DNA from: Doryteuthis pealeii
Taxonomy: Eukaryota; Mollusca; Cephalopoda; Myopsida; Loliginidae
Direction of reading: 5' to 3'
Assembly (NCBI GenBank): GCA_023376005.1
Contig: CM042151.1
Coordinates: 79,642,917 to 79,706,916, forward strand
Length of the DNA: 64,000 nucleotides
Part shown: positions 21,934-32,005 of the stretch, piece by piece
Numbering within the stretch: position 1 is the first letter of the stretch
How the letters are laid out: every line of letters starts with the position of its first letter
Notes under the pieces: model-generated
Databases searched by the model: none
The model's input: the letters and a program-made list of their open reading frames with translations, nothing else
Told to the model about the DNA's origin: nothing
Position numbers and translations under genes: made by a program

Positions 21934-22238
21934 ATTTTTTAAATATCCTCTATCGCATAGTGTAGTAAATGCATGCAGTGATAATATTAGACATATTTTT
22001 TATGTAATTTATCATAATATTACGAGTAGTAGTATTTACCCAACCGTTCGCCACGGCTAGTGTTGATAGCGCCGTTCTTTACGCACTAAATAGGTTAATG
22101 TTATAATACGGTCTTTTACTAAGCCAATCAGCATATACGTTATATACATTTCTTTATTCTTATCTGTCTATTCTCTGGACGGCTTTAGTTCTGATCGTCT
22201 ATCATCTATCTTGGTCTGATATATTTCTAAGGTCTCGT
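21934..22238. other. Arm 1 inner end, no gene
   Basis: AT-rich sequence runs to the gap. Its last 8 bases (ggtctcgt) mirror the first bases of arm 2 (54,276), and homology extends to the gap edge. Confidence 0.6.
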
Positions 22239-22338
22239 NNNNNNNNNNNNNNNNNNNNNNNNNNNNNNNNNNNNNNNNNNNNNNNNNNNNNNNNNNNNNN
22301 NNNNNNNNNNNNNNNNNNNNNNNNNNNNNNNNNNNNNN
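22239..22338. other. Assembly gap of exactly 100 N
   Basis: One hundred consecutive N, a typical fixed-size scaffolding gap. The true distance and the relative orientation of the flanks are therefore not given by the sequence. Confidence 1.
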
Positions 22339-22339
22339 A

Positions 22340-23727
22340 AGAAAAATGAACAATTCTCACCCTGCCAAAGCAACTAGCAAAAGCACCAAAACGCTTACAA
22401 AACTTGCTATTGTGTTCTCAGCAGTAAGGATTTCTCATAAGCTACAAGCCAGGAAAGGAAATTCCACTTGCTGATACACTCTCACGGGCACCACAGATAA
22501 CCAGAAGCAGAAGAACTTACAATAGTGAATAAACTGACAATGCAACCCCATCAAGGACCAAAGGCTAACAGAGATCAAATGTAAGACGCTGGAGGACCCG
22601 ACCATAGAACATTAGCGGAGGTTTTGCCACGGGATGGCCCAGAGACAAAAAACTAACACCAGATTCAGTAAAACCATTCTTCGACTACAGAGATGAGTTG
22701 ACAGTACAAGATGGATTGATATTAAGAGGACAGAGAATAGTCATTTCCCTCACTATGAGATTAGAAATTAAAAAAAAATCACACACTGGCCACTCAGAAG
22801 AGCGAGGGACCTGATATTTTGGCCAGGTATGTCGGCTGAAATATGACAATATGTACAGGCCTGTTCACCTGTGTGACATATGCAGATCGCCAAATGGCAG
22901 AATCCCTTATACTCACTGAGGTACCCAAAAGATCCTGGCAACGAGTTGCGGCCACATACTATCATAGGGAGGAGCTGAATATCTAGTCACAGTGGACCCA
23001 CACAGCAATTTTTTGAGATAGACAAATTGAACATCTCAACCTCAGAAGAAGTAATTAGTTGCTTAAGAAGCCACTTCGCCAGGTACAGAGTGTCAGATAT
23101 ATTTGTCTCTGACAACGGACCCCAATTCTCATTCAACATGTTCAAAAAGTTTGCTAAAAATTGGGTATTCAGACATGAAGCTTTGTCCCCAGGCAACAGG
23201 TAATCAAATGGTGCTGCAGAAGCCATAGTTAAAGTAGTGAAGCGGCTAATGCGTAAATGTAAGGCCTCAGGAGAAGATCTACTGATGGGGCTACTGAACA
23301 TTCACAACACACCAACAGAAGGCCTCAATACTGGTACAGCACAAACGCTTTTAGGCCAACGCACAAAGTCCATAGTACCAATGGCAGAAACTCTACTAAG
23401 ATCCAGCTTTCCTTACTCCTGTGAGGAGGCACAAAAAAAGAAGACAGGAAGCTGAAGCAACAGGGTTTGAGCAGAGAACTCAGCCACTTCAAGTTGGGAA
23501 CAATGTTCAAGTCCAACCTCTAAGACCCCACTCAAGAGAGTGGGTTGAGGCCACGATTAGAAAAAAATTGACGGGCCGATCATATGAAGTCGAGGAAACA
23601 GATGGACAGAAATACCGACAAAACAGATGGTTCTTATGCAAACAATACCATCAACACACTCATTCCTCAACAACAACTGGCATCAACTGGCCATAGCCAA
23701 ACAGACACAGAAAGCCACACCACAGAC
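22340..23727 (+). pseudogene. Gypsy G1 integrase region (interrupted)
   Basis: Broken frames give the RNase H/integrase linker (DELTVQDGLILRGQRIV near 22,690-22,740), the zinc-binding domain (HTGHS... near 22,780), then a catalytic core in which ...IFVSDNGPQFSF (about 23,095-23,130) holds the second Asp and SNGAAEAIVKVVKRLM (about 23,205-23,255) the Glu. After this come HNTPTEGLNTGTAQTLLGQR and a basic C terminus (23,440-23,727). The last part is open, but stops occur near 23,200 and 23,453. The coding sequence resumes at 25,027 after a nested insertion. Confidence 0.82.
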
Positions 23728-23932
23728 TGTAACAGTATTATAGAATTACTTCCTCACATGCCACAGCACACCCGGCAGCATAGGAAGATTAGGAACTTAG
23801 GGGTAGAACTACTTCAAGCACTACCCAGGCCTAGATGCACATACTACACATCTCTCTGTATTCTTTAAAACATGTATATGTTTATTAATAACGCCTTTTC
23901 TTATACTCAACACTATACAGCACATCTCTTCA
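23728..23932 (+). repeat. 5' LTR of the mini-element
   Basis: Starts tgtaacagtatt and ends catctcttca (TG...CA). Nearly all blocks match 24,815-25,026, with small indels. Confidence 0.88.
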
Positions 23933-24039
23933 TATGGTGGCAGCGGAAAAAGATTTTTTAAAAACTCGTCAAACAACGAAATTGACCAAGAACAAAGAAA
24001 AAATAACTCCATATGCGAGACTGCTACTAAATCAACAGG

Positions 24040-24051
24040 TCAACACCTACG

Positions 24052-24087
<36 letters not shown>

Positions 24088-24300
24088 AAACTTTGCCTTC
24101 CTTGAACAATGCAACAAAAGTACTGACAACAACAACCGAGGAAAAAAACAACAGACCCTAAAAAAATCCCATCGTGTCATAAATTGCCAGGCCGGTTAAC
24201 CGCCATATTTGTTATCCTACTGGGTCTATAAGATTACCTCCTACCTTTACCACAAGTGTGACAGCTACTACTACATAGTCACCGATGTACAACAGAGACA
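24040..24300 (+). other. Poly-A tract and untranslated leader of the mini-element
   Basis: There is a poly-A run at about 24,054-24,084 between the primer-site region and the gag fragment. No gene is seen. Confidence 0.5.
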
Positions 24301-24326
24301 ATATTATATCTCCAATGCGTTAAACT

Positions 24327-24518
24327 ATGGCTACTAATGATATCCCCACTAGGGACTGGACCAACCCGAATCCAGCCGAAGCATTTAAGCTTTTTAAACA
24401 GAAAATGGAGCTCTATTTTCTTTTAAATAAAACCAAACCCGAATTTCAGGTCGCAAACATACTAACCACCATAACCCCTGGACAAACTCTGCGCGTGTTA
24501 GATCACCAAAAGGGATAA
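24327..24518 (+). pseudogene. Gypsy gag N-terminal fragment
   Basis: A 63-residue frame: MATNDIPTRDWTNPNPAE, then FKLFKQKMELYFLLNK and ANILTTITPGQTLRVLD. This fits the start of a Gypsy Gag matrix/capsid segment (W/F-x-x-F/W-K-Q-x-x-E-L-Y). It stops early and the following sequence to 24,810 has only fragments, so the rest of gag and all of pol are deleted. Confidence 0.6.
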
Positions 24519-24814
24519 TGGACACCACAATAGTACAGAAAAAATGTTCGGAACCTTGATCCTATATCCTAAAATTTCCTTATGGATCAATCAAAAGAAG
24601 AAACCGGGTCCAAATAAGAAAGACCCTAACTACCACCAACAAGCAGGTCCTTTCCAAGGACCACAACACATCACCACAAGAAAAGCACATACCAACACCA
24701 ATGATACCCCTAACAGCCACACACTAAAACAACTAGAAGTGGCCGTTTTATCCACATACCTACAAGATACGAAAAATAACAAACATTTATTAACATTAGA
24801 TATGGTGAGGGGGA

Positions 24815-25026
24815 TGTAACAGTATTTAAGAACAACTTCCTCACATGCCACAGCGTAGGAAGATTAGGAACTGACACTTAGGGGTAGAACTACTTCAAGC
24901 ACTACCCAGGCCTAGACGCACATACTACATTTCTCTGTATTCTTATATAACATAAATAAAAGTATATGTTTATATGTTTTAATAACGCCTTTGTTATACT
25001 CAACACTATAACAGCATATCTCTTCA
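24815..25026 (+). repeat. 3' LTR of the mini-element
   Basis: Starts tgtaacagtattt directly after a purine-rich tract and ends tatctcttca. It shares the central block cacttaggggtagaactac with the 5' LTR. Confidence 0.88.
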
Positions 25027-25149
25027 CACAGACAGAGATGAAAGCGGAGAGAATGTGAGAGAATCCGCAGAATCACAACCAAAGGAAGGACCATTGCAAA
25101 CCCGATCAGGTTGGATCATAAAAACGCCTGCAAGATATACAGAATAATA
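25027..25149 (+). pseudogene. Gypsy G1 pol C terminus (continuation after insert)
   Basis: The frame continues from 23,727 through the duplicated cacagac into RDESGENVRESAESQPK, then TRSGWIIKTPARYTE and a stop. An RSG-x-x-x-KxPxR tail is usual at the end of Gypsy integrases. Confidence 0.75.
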
Positions 25150-25334
25150 CATAAACACACATACACAAGCATAAACATACACACACCACAAAAAAAAAAG
25201 TTAAAAGAAAGAAAAAAAAAAAAAAAAAAGACCCCACTTCCTGTATGACTGGAGATGAATAAAAGTCATGTTATCTTTAGCTCTGTGTTGTCTCAACTTC
25301 TTCTCCAACATATACACATGTAACAAGGTACATT
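25150..25334 (+). other. Poly-A/CA-rich tail and LTR-like remnant
   Basis: A CA-rich run and poly-A (25,216-25,229) are followed by a segment with gaataaaag, possibly the 3' LTR remnant of G1. No gene. Confidence 0.35.
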
Positions 25335-26345
25335 TGGAGGTTGATCCAAATATACAACCCCATGTGGCAGTGGCATGTAGAATTCCTGTGGCTATCAATT
25401 GGGAAAATTGAAAGCTGAATTGCAGAGATTTGTGGAAAATAGGGTGATCAAGCCAGAAAATGAGCCAACACCATGTGTTTGAGCCCTAGCATTGGGTGGT
25501 CAAGAAAATGGGAATTTGCGAGTATATATAGACCCAAGACCACTAAATAAGGATCTAAAATGGTAACATTTTCACCTGCCTGTACTGGAAGGTATTCTCA
25601 ACCCTAGATCAATAGATTTTGGCATCTGAATATAGATGAAGCAAGCATTTGGTTAAGAACATTTGCCACACCATTTGGCCGGTTTCGATGGAAGGTGTTG
25701 CCATTTGGAATTGCTCCAGCCCCTGAGATATTTCAGAAGATTCTCTAGATAATGTTGCTGACTTGGTCAGCAAAGCAGATGATCTTCTGGTAGTGGGCAA
25801 AGGTAAACTATGGAGGAAGCTATGGTGGATCATGACAAAAATCTTAGGAAGCCGTAACAGAGATGTGAGTGTGGGATGCAGCTAAATGCTGAGAAAATGG
25901 ATTTAAGACAAATTTCTTTATCGTTCATGGGGCATATGGTATCCAGTGAAGGTTTGCGTTCTGATCCAGAGAAGATAAAGACCATAAAAAAGATGCCATC
26001 GCCAACAGATGTAAAGGGAGTACAATGCTTGGGTGGGTTTGTGAACTATTTGGCAAAGTTCCTACCACACATTTCGGATGTGATGGCTCCTATTCACAAT
26101 CTCACAAAAACAGATGTGCACTGGACGTGGTCCCAAACCCATGCAAAAGCATTTGAGAAAATAAAAAAGATGGTGAGTGAAGCACCTGTGCTGAGGTACT
26201 ATGATCACAGGAAACCTCTATTCATCCAATGTGATGCAAGTGAGAAGGGCTTGGGAGTGGCACTGCTGCAAGGTCAACCACTGGTCTATATTAGTCGTGG
26301 CTTTACAGACACAGAAACCCGGTATGCACAGATTGAAAAAGAACT
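25335..26345 (+). pseudogene. Gypsy G2 reverse transcriptase and RNase H start
   Basis: Broken frames from 25,335 to 25,870 give the RT fingers and palm (NLRVYIDPRPLNKDLKW near 25,515). The open block 25,876-26,345 gives the RT end (FMGHMVSSEGLRSDPEK, MPSPTDVKGVQCLGGFVNYL) and RNase H (PLFIQCDASEKGLGVALLQ with catalytic Asp, YAQIEKE with catalytic Glu). The catalytic RT motif is in a broken region near 25,770-25,800. It is cut at 26,345 by an insertion and resumes at about 27,813. Confidence 0.85.
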
Positions 26346-26364
26346 TTCTTTTTCTTATTTACTA

Positions 26365-26690
26365 ATCTTTGCTTAGTCATTTACAGAAGCTTTTAGGTTG
26401 CACAAAGTGGTCACTCATCTAATGGTTGCTTAACTTCTTTTATTTACTAAGCTTTGTTCAGACACACAGACCTCATGTTGTTTACAGTACTTGCTGTTAT
26501 TATGTGGTCACCCATCTATGTACTGATTAGGCTCATTATTGCCTAACTTTCTTTTTCTTATTTACTAAGTTTTGCTTAGTCTTGTATATAGGCCTTGGGT
26601 TGCTTACAGTACCTCTTGTTACTAAGTGGTCACCCATCTAAGTACTCATCAGGTTCATGGTTGCTTAACTTCTTCCTTTATTTACTAAGC
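26365..26690 (-). repeat. Three tandem 5S-rRNA-like 3' half repeats
   Basis: Each ~110-bp unit contains, on the minus strand, sequence close to metazoan 5S rRNA positions ~45-120: the block complementary to gcttaactt, then gtcacccatctaagtact and ttacagtac. Units begin near 26,365, 26,442 and 26,560, with a linker like ttatttactaagctttgc. The 5' half of 5S is missing, so they are not functional rRNA genes. A 5S-derived SINE or 5S pseudogene array is the likely nature. Confidence 0.7.
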
Positions 26691-26989
26691 TTTTGCACGC
26701 AGACCATTACTTTTGAAGTTATTTTAGTAGTATTTCAGAATTTACAGGTATGTTTCAAGGAGGATTTTTCTTTCTTTCTTTCTAAAGTCTTCCCACTCTA
26801 TTTATATAAAGTTATTTTTATTTTTAATCTCTTCTCTCCCCTCTTACTCCAATTTAGAATTAGCTATTCAAACTATTTTATTGATATTTACTCACAAGTG
26901 TGCGTGTGTTTGTATGCGCACATGCAAGTATTGTTATATACTGTATCAATTGACAGCGCTGGTGTGTAGTACACGGAATCAAAAACCAA

Positions 26990-27480
26990 CGCAGGTATAT
27001 AAGAGAAAGCTGGACTTTATTTTCTTCCTCGGTTGGCGTGGATGAAAGGAGGTGTGCGCCGGCTTGGGTGAGTGGTGAAATGAACAGTAGTTCTTAGAAG
27101 TCTTTTCTTCGGAGAGTCGACGGGAGTGACTGAAGCTCGTTGCCACCAAAGCTCAACTGACTGATTTTCCGTCTAACCGTCACCTTTTCAATTTTACCCA
27201 GCATGCCCTGGTGTATTCAAATTCCACCGGAACTATACTGCGTGACCTGCAATCCTAGCTTTGTCATCAGTCAACAGGAAGCCTTTTGTCATCCTGCTAT
27301 TGTTGTTTTTTGTGGACCGTTCGTTTGACACGGTCAACAGTAAGCTTCTGATCCTAATCACTCTTCCTCTTTGTTCGATCCAGACTTCTGGCTGGAACAT
27401 CCTTTGTTTCTCAACTCCTTTGTCTATTTGAATTTATTTCCGCGCCAAAAGAATTGGAACAATAGTAATCTGCAACAGTA
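26990..27480 (-). repeat. LTR-like or unclassified repeat
   Basis: On the minus strand a gaaaataaag signal is followed by ~25 bp and a ca end near 26,970, resembling the R/U5 part of an LTR. No partner copy is in the window. Confidence 0.3.
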
Positions 27481-27489
27481 TCTTGTAGA

Positions 27490-27790
27490 ATATGGTTTTC
27501 CAGCCCGGTTTCGACTGGGGGTCCGGCGAGCTTCGGCCGCTGGACCGGGTTGTTTATAATAATAGCATCGATCCCAGGGGGCCATCCCCCCAGGCAACAC
27601 CTGCCCCCTCGATTTAAAGGGGCAGGGCTGGGTTTATTGCCCAGTGCCTGAGGCGCCCCCTTGAGGGGAATGCCGACGGGATCGACGCAATTTTTGCACC
27701 TGCCATTCCATGAACTTCGGCTTGTGGGTGGTCCCACGTTAATAGGGACTTTGTGCCTGACCCGTACAAGTGGAGTACGCGGTAAATACA
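27490..27790. repeat. GC-rich block with internal inverted repeats
   Basis: The base composition here is far above the surroundings. Short inverted repeats include cccaggggg with ccccccagg, and gggcagggctggg with tgcccag. A minus-strand open frame of 126 residues (27,791-27,411) covers it (TPLVRVRHKVPINVGPPTS...) but I do not recognise it. It may be the 5' untranslated region or ORF1 start of a non-LTR element. Confidence 0.4.
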
Positions 27791-27812
27791 AGAATATTCT
27801 TTAAATGTCTAC

Positions 27813-28143
27813 CATTAGTCTATGCATTTTCACCAATATACATTTGGTAAACACGTCACAGTACTGAGCGATCATAGGCCTTTGGAAGTGATAATAAAAA
27901 AGGAATTGGGGGAAGTGCCCAAAACACTTGCAGAACATGTTAATGAGGCTGCAGGGATATAACACTATGGTTCTGTATCATCCGGGCAAGAAGATGTACC
28001 TCAGCGATACACTATCAAGAACATATATTCATGTAGTGAGCACTGATGATGATGTCAAGGAAACCAAATACATTCCTGTCACGGAGAGAAGGTTGTGTGA
28101 GCTGCGATCAGCCATGAAGAAAGACAGCAGTTGCAGAAGGTAA
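27813..28143 (+). pseudogene. Gypsy G2 RNase H end
   Basis: RNase H resumes: LSDHRPLEV-type sequence near 27,865-27,885, then LMRLQGYNTMVLYHPGKKM and LSDTLSRTYIHV. The order LxDHxPL...YxPGKxxxxxDxLSR is usual in Gypsy. It ends at a stop at about 28,141; no integrase follows. Confidence 0.8.
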
Positions 28144-28214
28144 TACTAGAAGGATGACTAGATGACAAATTACACAGAGGTATATGCCAAGTTAAGACTT
28201 GGCAACAAGAAAAA

Positions 28215-28670
28215 ACAAAGAGATCAACGCAAAGGTGGATACAGGGGCCATGAGTAACATCTTAGCAAAACAGATGTTTAAATGTTCAGTGAAAGGAGAG
28301 CTTCGAAGACTATTTGTTAAATTTAAAATCGAGTTCTAAAGACTGTGAATGGAACAACGTCACTGAAAACAACATGATCAAATTATTAATAATTAAAGAA
28401 ATACATGATAGAAAAACGTGAGAAACTCTTCTGAGGGAACCAGATTAAACTCTATCACAGTGTATTAACCGATGCAGAGCTGCAGAACAAAGCAAGATAT
28501 AATCGGAAAGAATTGAAAAATTTGACAAATTGAATGTTGACAACCAAACATACAATAAACATATCAATGCAACAGGAAGAGATAATAAAAAAATATGACT
28601 GCATTTATTGCGATACAAACCATATGAAAGGAATAAGAAACTGTCCGGCTTTCGGCCAGGAATGTTATAG
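28215..28670 (+). pseudogene. Gypsy G3 protease piece, gag end and zinc knuckle (out of order)
   Basis: Near 28,215-28,280 the frame reads KEINAKVDTGAMSNILAKQ, a clear retropepsin DTGA box. Downstream (about 28,420-28,500) come LLREPD-, then INRCRAAEQSK, a Gag end segment. At about 28,590-28,670 comes CIYCDTNHMKGIRNC, a zinc-knuckle variant with CX2CX3HX6C spacing. In Gypsy elements the protease normally follows the knuckle, so the order is odd. A poly-A run (28,674-28,700) follows. Confidence 0.65.
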
Positions 28671-28673
28671 ATG

Positions 28674-28704
<31 letters not shown>

Positions 28705-28872
28705 TGCCACATCAAGAGTTTGCTAGAGTAATTCAAACTACAGGAATCAAGGAGAAAATGAATGTTTTCATGTTGAAGGGCAGACAATTCATAAGGTTTG
28801 CGCAAATTTACAAATAAATGGGAAACCTAAATTTTAAATGTAATTCCAGCAACTTTCGTTACAGATAACAAA

Positions 28873-29331
28873 ATGGAGCATCTAATAGAAAAAGGAAAGA
28901 AACTTGACATTTCAGTATATGGAGGAAAAAAGGTTAGAACTGAAGGAACTATGAGGGTAGAATATACCAACCCTGTCAATGAAAGAAAAGTAACCGCCTC
29001 AGCTATTGTTGTGAATGAAAAGGTACAACTGATTCTAAGCTGCAGTTTCTGCCAAAAATTAAATTTAATACAGTTCAACCTGGATCAGTCTGACTCCACG
29101 GTTTCAGCTGCAGAATGCAATTACCTCAGAGAACAAGCTCAGGAAAACATCACAAAACTAGATATTGAGGATTCCATCAAAGGGATTTTACTAGAATTCC
29201 CGGATGTTTTTGAAGAGAAAGTTGGTGAATTCGAAGGTGAAATAACACTTCAAACAGAGACAGATGCAGTCCCTATACAAAAAACCCATAAGAGGTGTAC
29301 TATTTGCATTGGAAAAACAATTCAAACATGA
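28873..29331 (+). pseudogene. Gypsy G3 protease end and linker to RT
   Basis: A 152-residue open frame: MEHLIEKGKKLDISVYGGK, RVEYTNPVNERKVTASAIV, LILSCSFCQKLNLIQ (where protease C termini have LLG), then FPDVFEEKVGEFEGEITLQ, the segment before RT in Gypsy pol. It ends at a frame break before a poly-A run at 29,335-29,351, after which RT continues in another frame. Confidence 0.78.
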
Positions 29332-29351
29332 ACTAAAAAAAAAAAAAAAAA

Positions 29352-30069
29352 ATGATGAGAGATGACATAATTGAGGAACTGGAAGAACCCAGCTCATGGC
29401 TTAATAGCTATGTGATTGAAAGAAAACACAGTGGGAAGCTCCGGATATGTTTAGACCCCAAACCATTAAATAAGGCACTGATTAACAACTACGACTGCCA
29501 AGTACCAAGCTTGGAATCCATTACACACAGGTTTGCAAATAAAAAAGCAATAAAATTTAGCAAATTGGATGTAAAAAGCGGATTCTGGCATTGCAAGCTG
29601 AACGACAAAGCAAGAGAACTGACCGCCTTTGGAAAGCCCCAGGGCAACTACCGATACAAAAGATTGCCCATGGGTATCACACCAGCCAGCAAGGCATTCC
29701 AAGCAAAAATGATCGAGCAATTTCAAGGGGTTAAAGGGGTCAGAATTATCCAAGATGACTGCCTGGTCGAGGGATTTGAAAACAACCCAGACCAAGCCAT
29801 CAATAACCACAACCAGAATCTGCGAGCATACTTGCAAAGATGCAGAGAAAAAAAACATCAAGATTAACCTGGACAAATGCAAATTCCTCACGGAGGAAGT
29901 TACCTACATGGGTCATACATTGACTAATGCAGGCCTGAAGCCTGACGAAGAAAAAGTACGGGCGATCACAGAATTCCCAGCACCTCACGATTTGCATTAT
30001 TTGAGACGTTTCATAGGAATGTTCAAATACCTCTCAAAATTTGACCATTCACTGAATGAGAACCTCTAA
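29352..30069 (+). pseudogene. Gypsy G3 reverse transcriptase
   Basis: Block 29,352-29,867: IIEELEEPSSWLNSYVIE, LRICLDPKPLNKALI, FSKLDVKSGFWHCKL (first catalytic Asp), FGKPQGNYRYKRLPMGITPA, and the second catalytic pair in RIIQDDCLVEG. Block 29,755-30,069 in the next frame gives CKFLTEEVTYMGHTLTNAGL and the connection. One frame change occurs near 29,855. Dead as read, but motif-complete. Confidence 0.9.
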
Positions 30070-30070
30070 A

Positions 30071-30560
30071 CAGGTTAACACGGAAGGACCAGGTTTTCCA
30101 ATGGGCAGAACTGCAACAAAAAGCATTTGAAGATATCAAGAAGACTATAGCATATTACGACTTAGAGAAACCAGTCACGATACAGACTGACATGTCTGAT
30201 GTAGGTATAGGAGCTGTTCTCCTACAGAACGGGAAACCATTGTCATACGCATCAAGGGTCTGGAATGGCTATGAAAAGAACTATGCACCAATTGAAAAAG
30301 AGATGAGAGCCATTGTGTTTGGATTACACAAGTTCAGCGACTATTGTTATGGAAGACATGTAACAATAGAGTCGGACCATAAGTCACTAGAAGCAATCAG
30401 CAACAAGCCTCTAAGTGAAGCACCAAAAAGACTATTAAGAATGATGCTCTCAATATAAAAATTTGATTACAACATAACTTACAGGAAGGGCACCGACGTA
30501 ATCATTGCTGATGCTCTTTCACGAGCCGCAGTAGAGGATGATAAATTCCAGTTTCACTTC
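30071..30560 (+). pseudogene. Gypsy G3 RNase H
   Basis: The start is in a broken frame: TIQTDMSDVGIGAVLLQNG (catalytic Asp near 30,187). It continues NYAPIEKEMRAIVFGLHKF (Glu), ESDHKSLEAISNKPL (Asp), RLLRMMLSI and a stop, then KFDYNI-YRKGTDVIIADALSR. RNase H removes the RNA template during reverse transcription. A single in-frame stop lies near 30,457. Confidence 0.85.
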
Positions 30561-30566
30561 AGTGAA

Positions 30567-31827
30567 GTGAATCTGTTAGAATTCCTTGCTGTAAGCGAGC
30601 AGACCAAAGAGAGGCTAATCAAAGCCACTAATGAAGATGAAGATCTACAAAAGATCATAGAACTGATTAAACAAGGCTTCCCAATGCGATTCAAAACCAT
30701 TGAACCTCAGTTGAAGCATTTGTACAAATTCAAAGACTACCTGTCAACCAAGGATGGTTTGATATCTTACAAAGACAGGGTCTTTATACCTGCCTCAATG
30801 AGAGATGATATGAAGAAGAAGGCACACACAAGCCACCTAGTAACATGAGATGAGCCCTAGACACAATATTCTGGCCTGGAATGAGGCATGAACTCCAAGA
30901 GTGCTACATGAATTGTGAACAATGCAGCAGATATTCTGCAAGAAACAGCAAAGAAACGATGATCACAAGAACAGTGCCAGAATACCCATTCCAACGTATT
31001 GGTCTTGATACCATGACACTAGATGGAAGTAAATATCTAGTGTGTGTGGATTACTTCTCAAACTATACAATGGTTGATCAACTTCAAGGAACATCATCAG
31101 TTTGCACAGTCAAACTGATGAGGAAACACTTCATGAGGCATGGCATTCCAGAAGAAGTTGTAAGCGATGGGGGTCCTGAATTTGACAACAAAATGATGAA
31201 GGAACTGGCCCGAAAATACGGATTCAAATGGAATCCCAGCTCACCAGAGATGCCAAACTCCAACGGAATGGTGGAATCAGTGGCCAAACAAATAAAAGGC
31301 ATTATTAAAAAATGCAACAATAAAAACAGTGACCCTTGCCTAGCCATACTAGAGTTTACCAATACGCCATCAAAACCCATGGGAATGTCTCCAGCACAGA
31401 GATTCTTCGGGAAACAACTGAGAAGCAAATTGCCAACGATGAAGAAATGCCTATCCCCACTCAATGAGGAAGAAACAAAAACCAAAATATGAAAGGCAAA
31501 ACAACAACAAAAGAAAAAACGCCCATGACCTGGCAGAACTAAAAAAAGGGTGACCAAGTGACTGTATAGCTATACGGCAATGGTCAATATTGGAAAAGAG
31601 CGATCATAATAGAAAAATTTGAATTCCGGCGATATATGATTGAACTGGAAAATGGAAGAAGACTAGTGAGAAACAGAAGACATTTAAGACTCACAAACAT
31701 ACCAAAGTACAGAAATATGACAGAAACTGTAGACATGATATCACCAAACAACAGCAACAAGACATATCTGAAAAGAGCCATTGCAGGCAAGACACCTAAC
31801 CGCTATGGTGAATGGCAACTCACATAA
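30567..31827 (+). pseudogene. Gypsy G3 integrase
   Basis: The linker and zinc-binding part (30,567-30,930) include KKKAHTSHLVT and LQECYMNCEQCSRYS (HHCC). The core (to 31,492) has RIGLDTMTLDGSKYLVCVD (first Asp), EEVVSDGGPEFDN (second Asp) and SNGMVESVAKQIKGIIKK (Glu). The C-terminal domain (31,560-31,827) reads YWKRAIIIEKF-type, then MIELENGRRLVRNRRHLRL. Stops separate the three parts (near 30,846 and 31,492), so it is broken despite intact catalytic residues. Confidence 0.88.
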
Positions 31828-31862
31828 AAATAAACATTTCAGACTTTTGTAAGTATGGGGGA

Positions 31863-32000
31863 TGTTGGTTGACTTATATACATAAAGCGGCCCCAATATC
31901 TGTAATGCCTTAAGGGGCTTTGACTGCGGACAGTACCAGAAATGAAGTAGACAAATAAACACGTATTTTTATACACTCGCGTCTTGGAGTTATTACTGCA
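31863..32000 (+). repeat. Short Gypsy G3 3' LTR (about 138 bp)
   Basis: It follows the pol stop after a purine-rich tract (tatggggga). It starts tgttggttgactt, has caaataaaca as a polyadenylation-like signal and ends ttactgca. No second copy is in the window, so the right end is uncertain by a few bases. Confidence 0.6.
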
Positions 32001-32005
32001 AAACA

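Larger units (their letters stand above)
13805..22238. repeat. Arm 1 of a large inverted repeat (partner 54,276-64,000)
   Basis: Landmarks in this arm recur in reverse complement, in mirrored order, in arm 2: the RT catalytic region (14.8 vs 62.9 kb), a poly-T/poly-A tract (15.43 vs 62.25 kb), the LTR (16.7 vs 60.9 kb), the integrase/RNase H junction (17.8 vs 59.7 kb), the RT start (18.96 vs 58.46 kb), gag (19.8 vs 57.6 kb), the hairpin (21.45 vs 55.1 kb) and the satellite (21.8 vs 54.7 kb). Arm 1 ends exactly at the gap. The arms differ by many small indels and one ~0.7-kb block. Confidence 0.9.
23728..25026 (+). mobile_element. 1.3-kb LTR mini-element nested in Gypsy G1 integrase
   Basis: Two LTRs (23,728-23,932 and 24,815-25,026) flank ~880 bp that contain a primer-site-like TGGTGGCAGCGG two bases after the first LTR, a gag N-terminal fragment and a G-rich purine tract (gtgaggggga) right before the second LTR. 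The flanks carry the same 7 bp (cacagac) on both sides. Skipping the insert joins the host pol frame without a break. It has no pol and is therefore non-autonomous. Confidence 0.85.
26346..27812. mobile_element. ~1.47-kb composite insertion in Gypsy G2 RNase H
   Basis: RNase H coding stops after IEKEL and resumes with LVYAFSP at about 27,813. The insert has three layers: 5S-like repeats (26,365-26,690), an AT-rich stretch with a short CTTT run and an LTR-like segment (26,700-27,480), and a GC-rich block (27,490-27,790). I could not define terminal repeats or a target duplication. Confidence 0.6.
28170..32000 (+). mobile_element. Ty3/Gypsy retrotransposon G3 (gag end to 3' LTR)
   Basis: Order: displaced protease piece (28,215-28,290), gag end and zinc knuckle (28,420-28,670), protease/RT linker (28,873-29,331), RT (29,352-30,069), RNase H (30,071-30,560), integrase (30,567-31,827) and a short 3' LTR (31,863-32,000). 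The 5' LTR and most of gag are missing. It is the best preserved Gypsy pol here, with only a handful of frame breaks. Confidence 0.87.

Noticed and set aside
29466..29891. Minus-strand 141-residue frame
   Set aside because: Antisense of the Gypsy G3 RT, which has all RT motifs on the plus strand.
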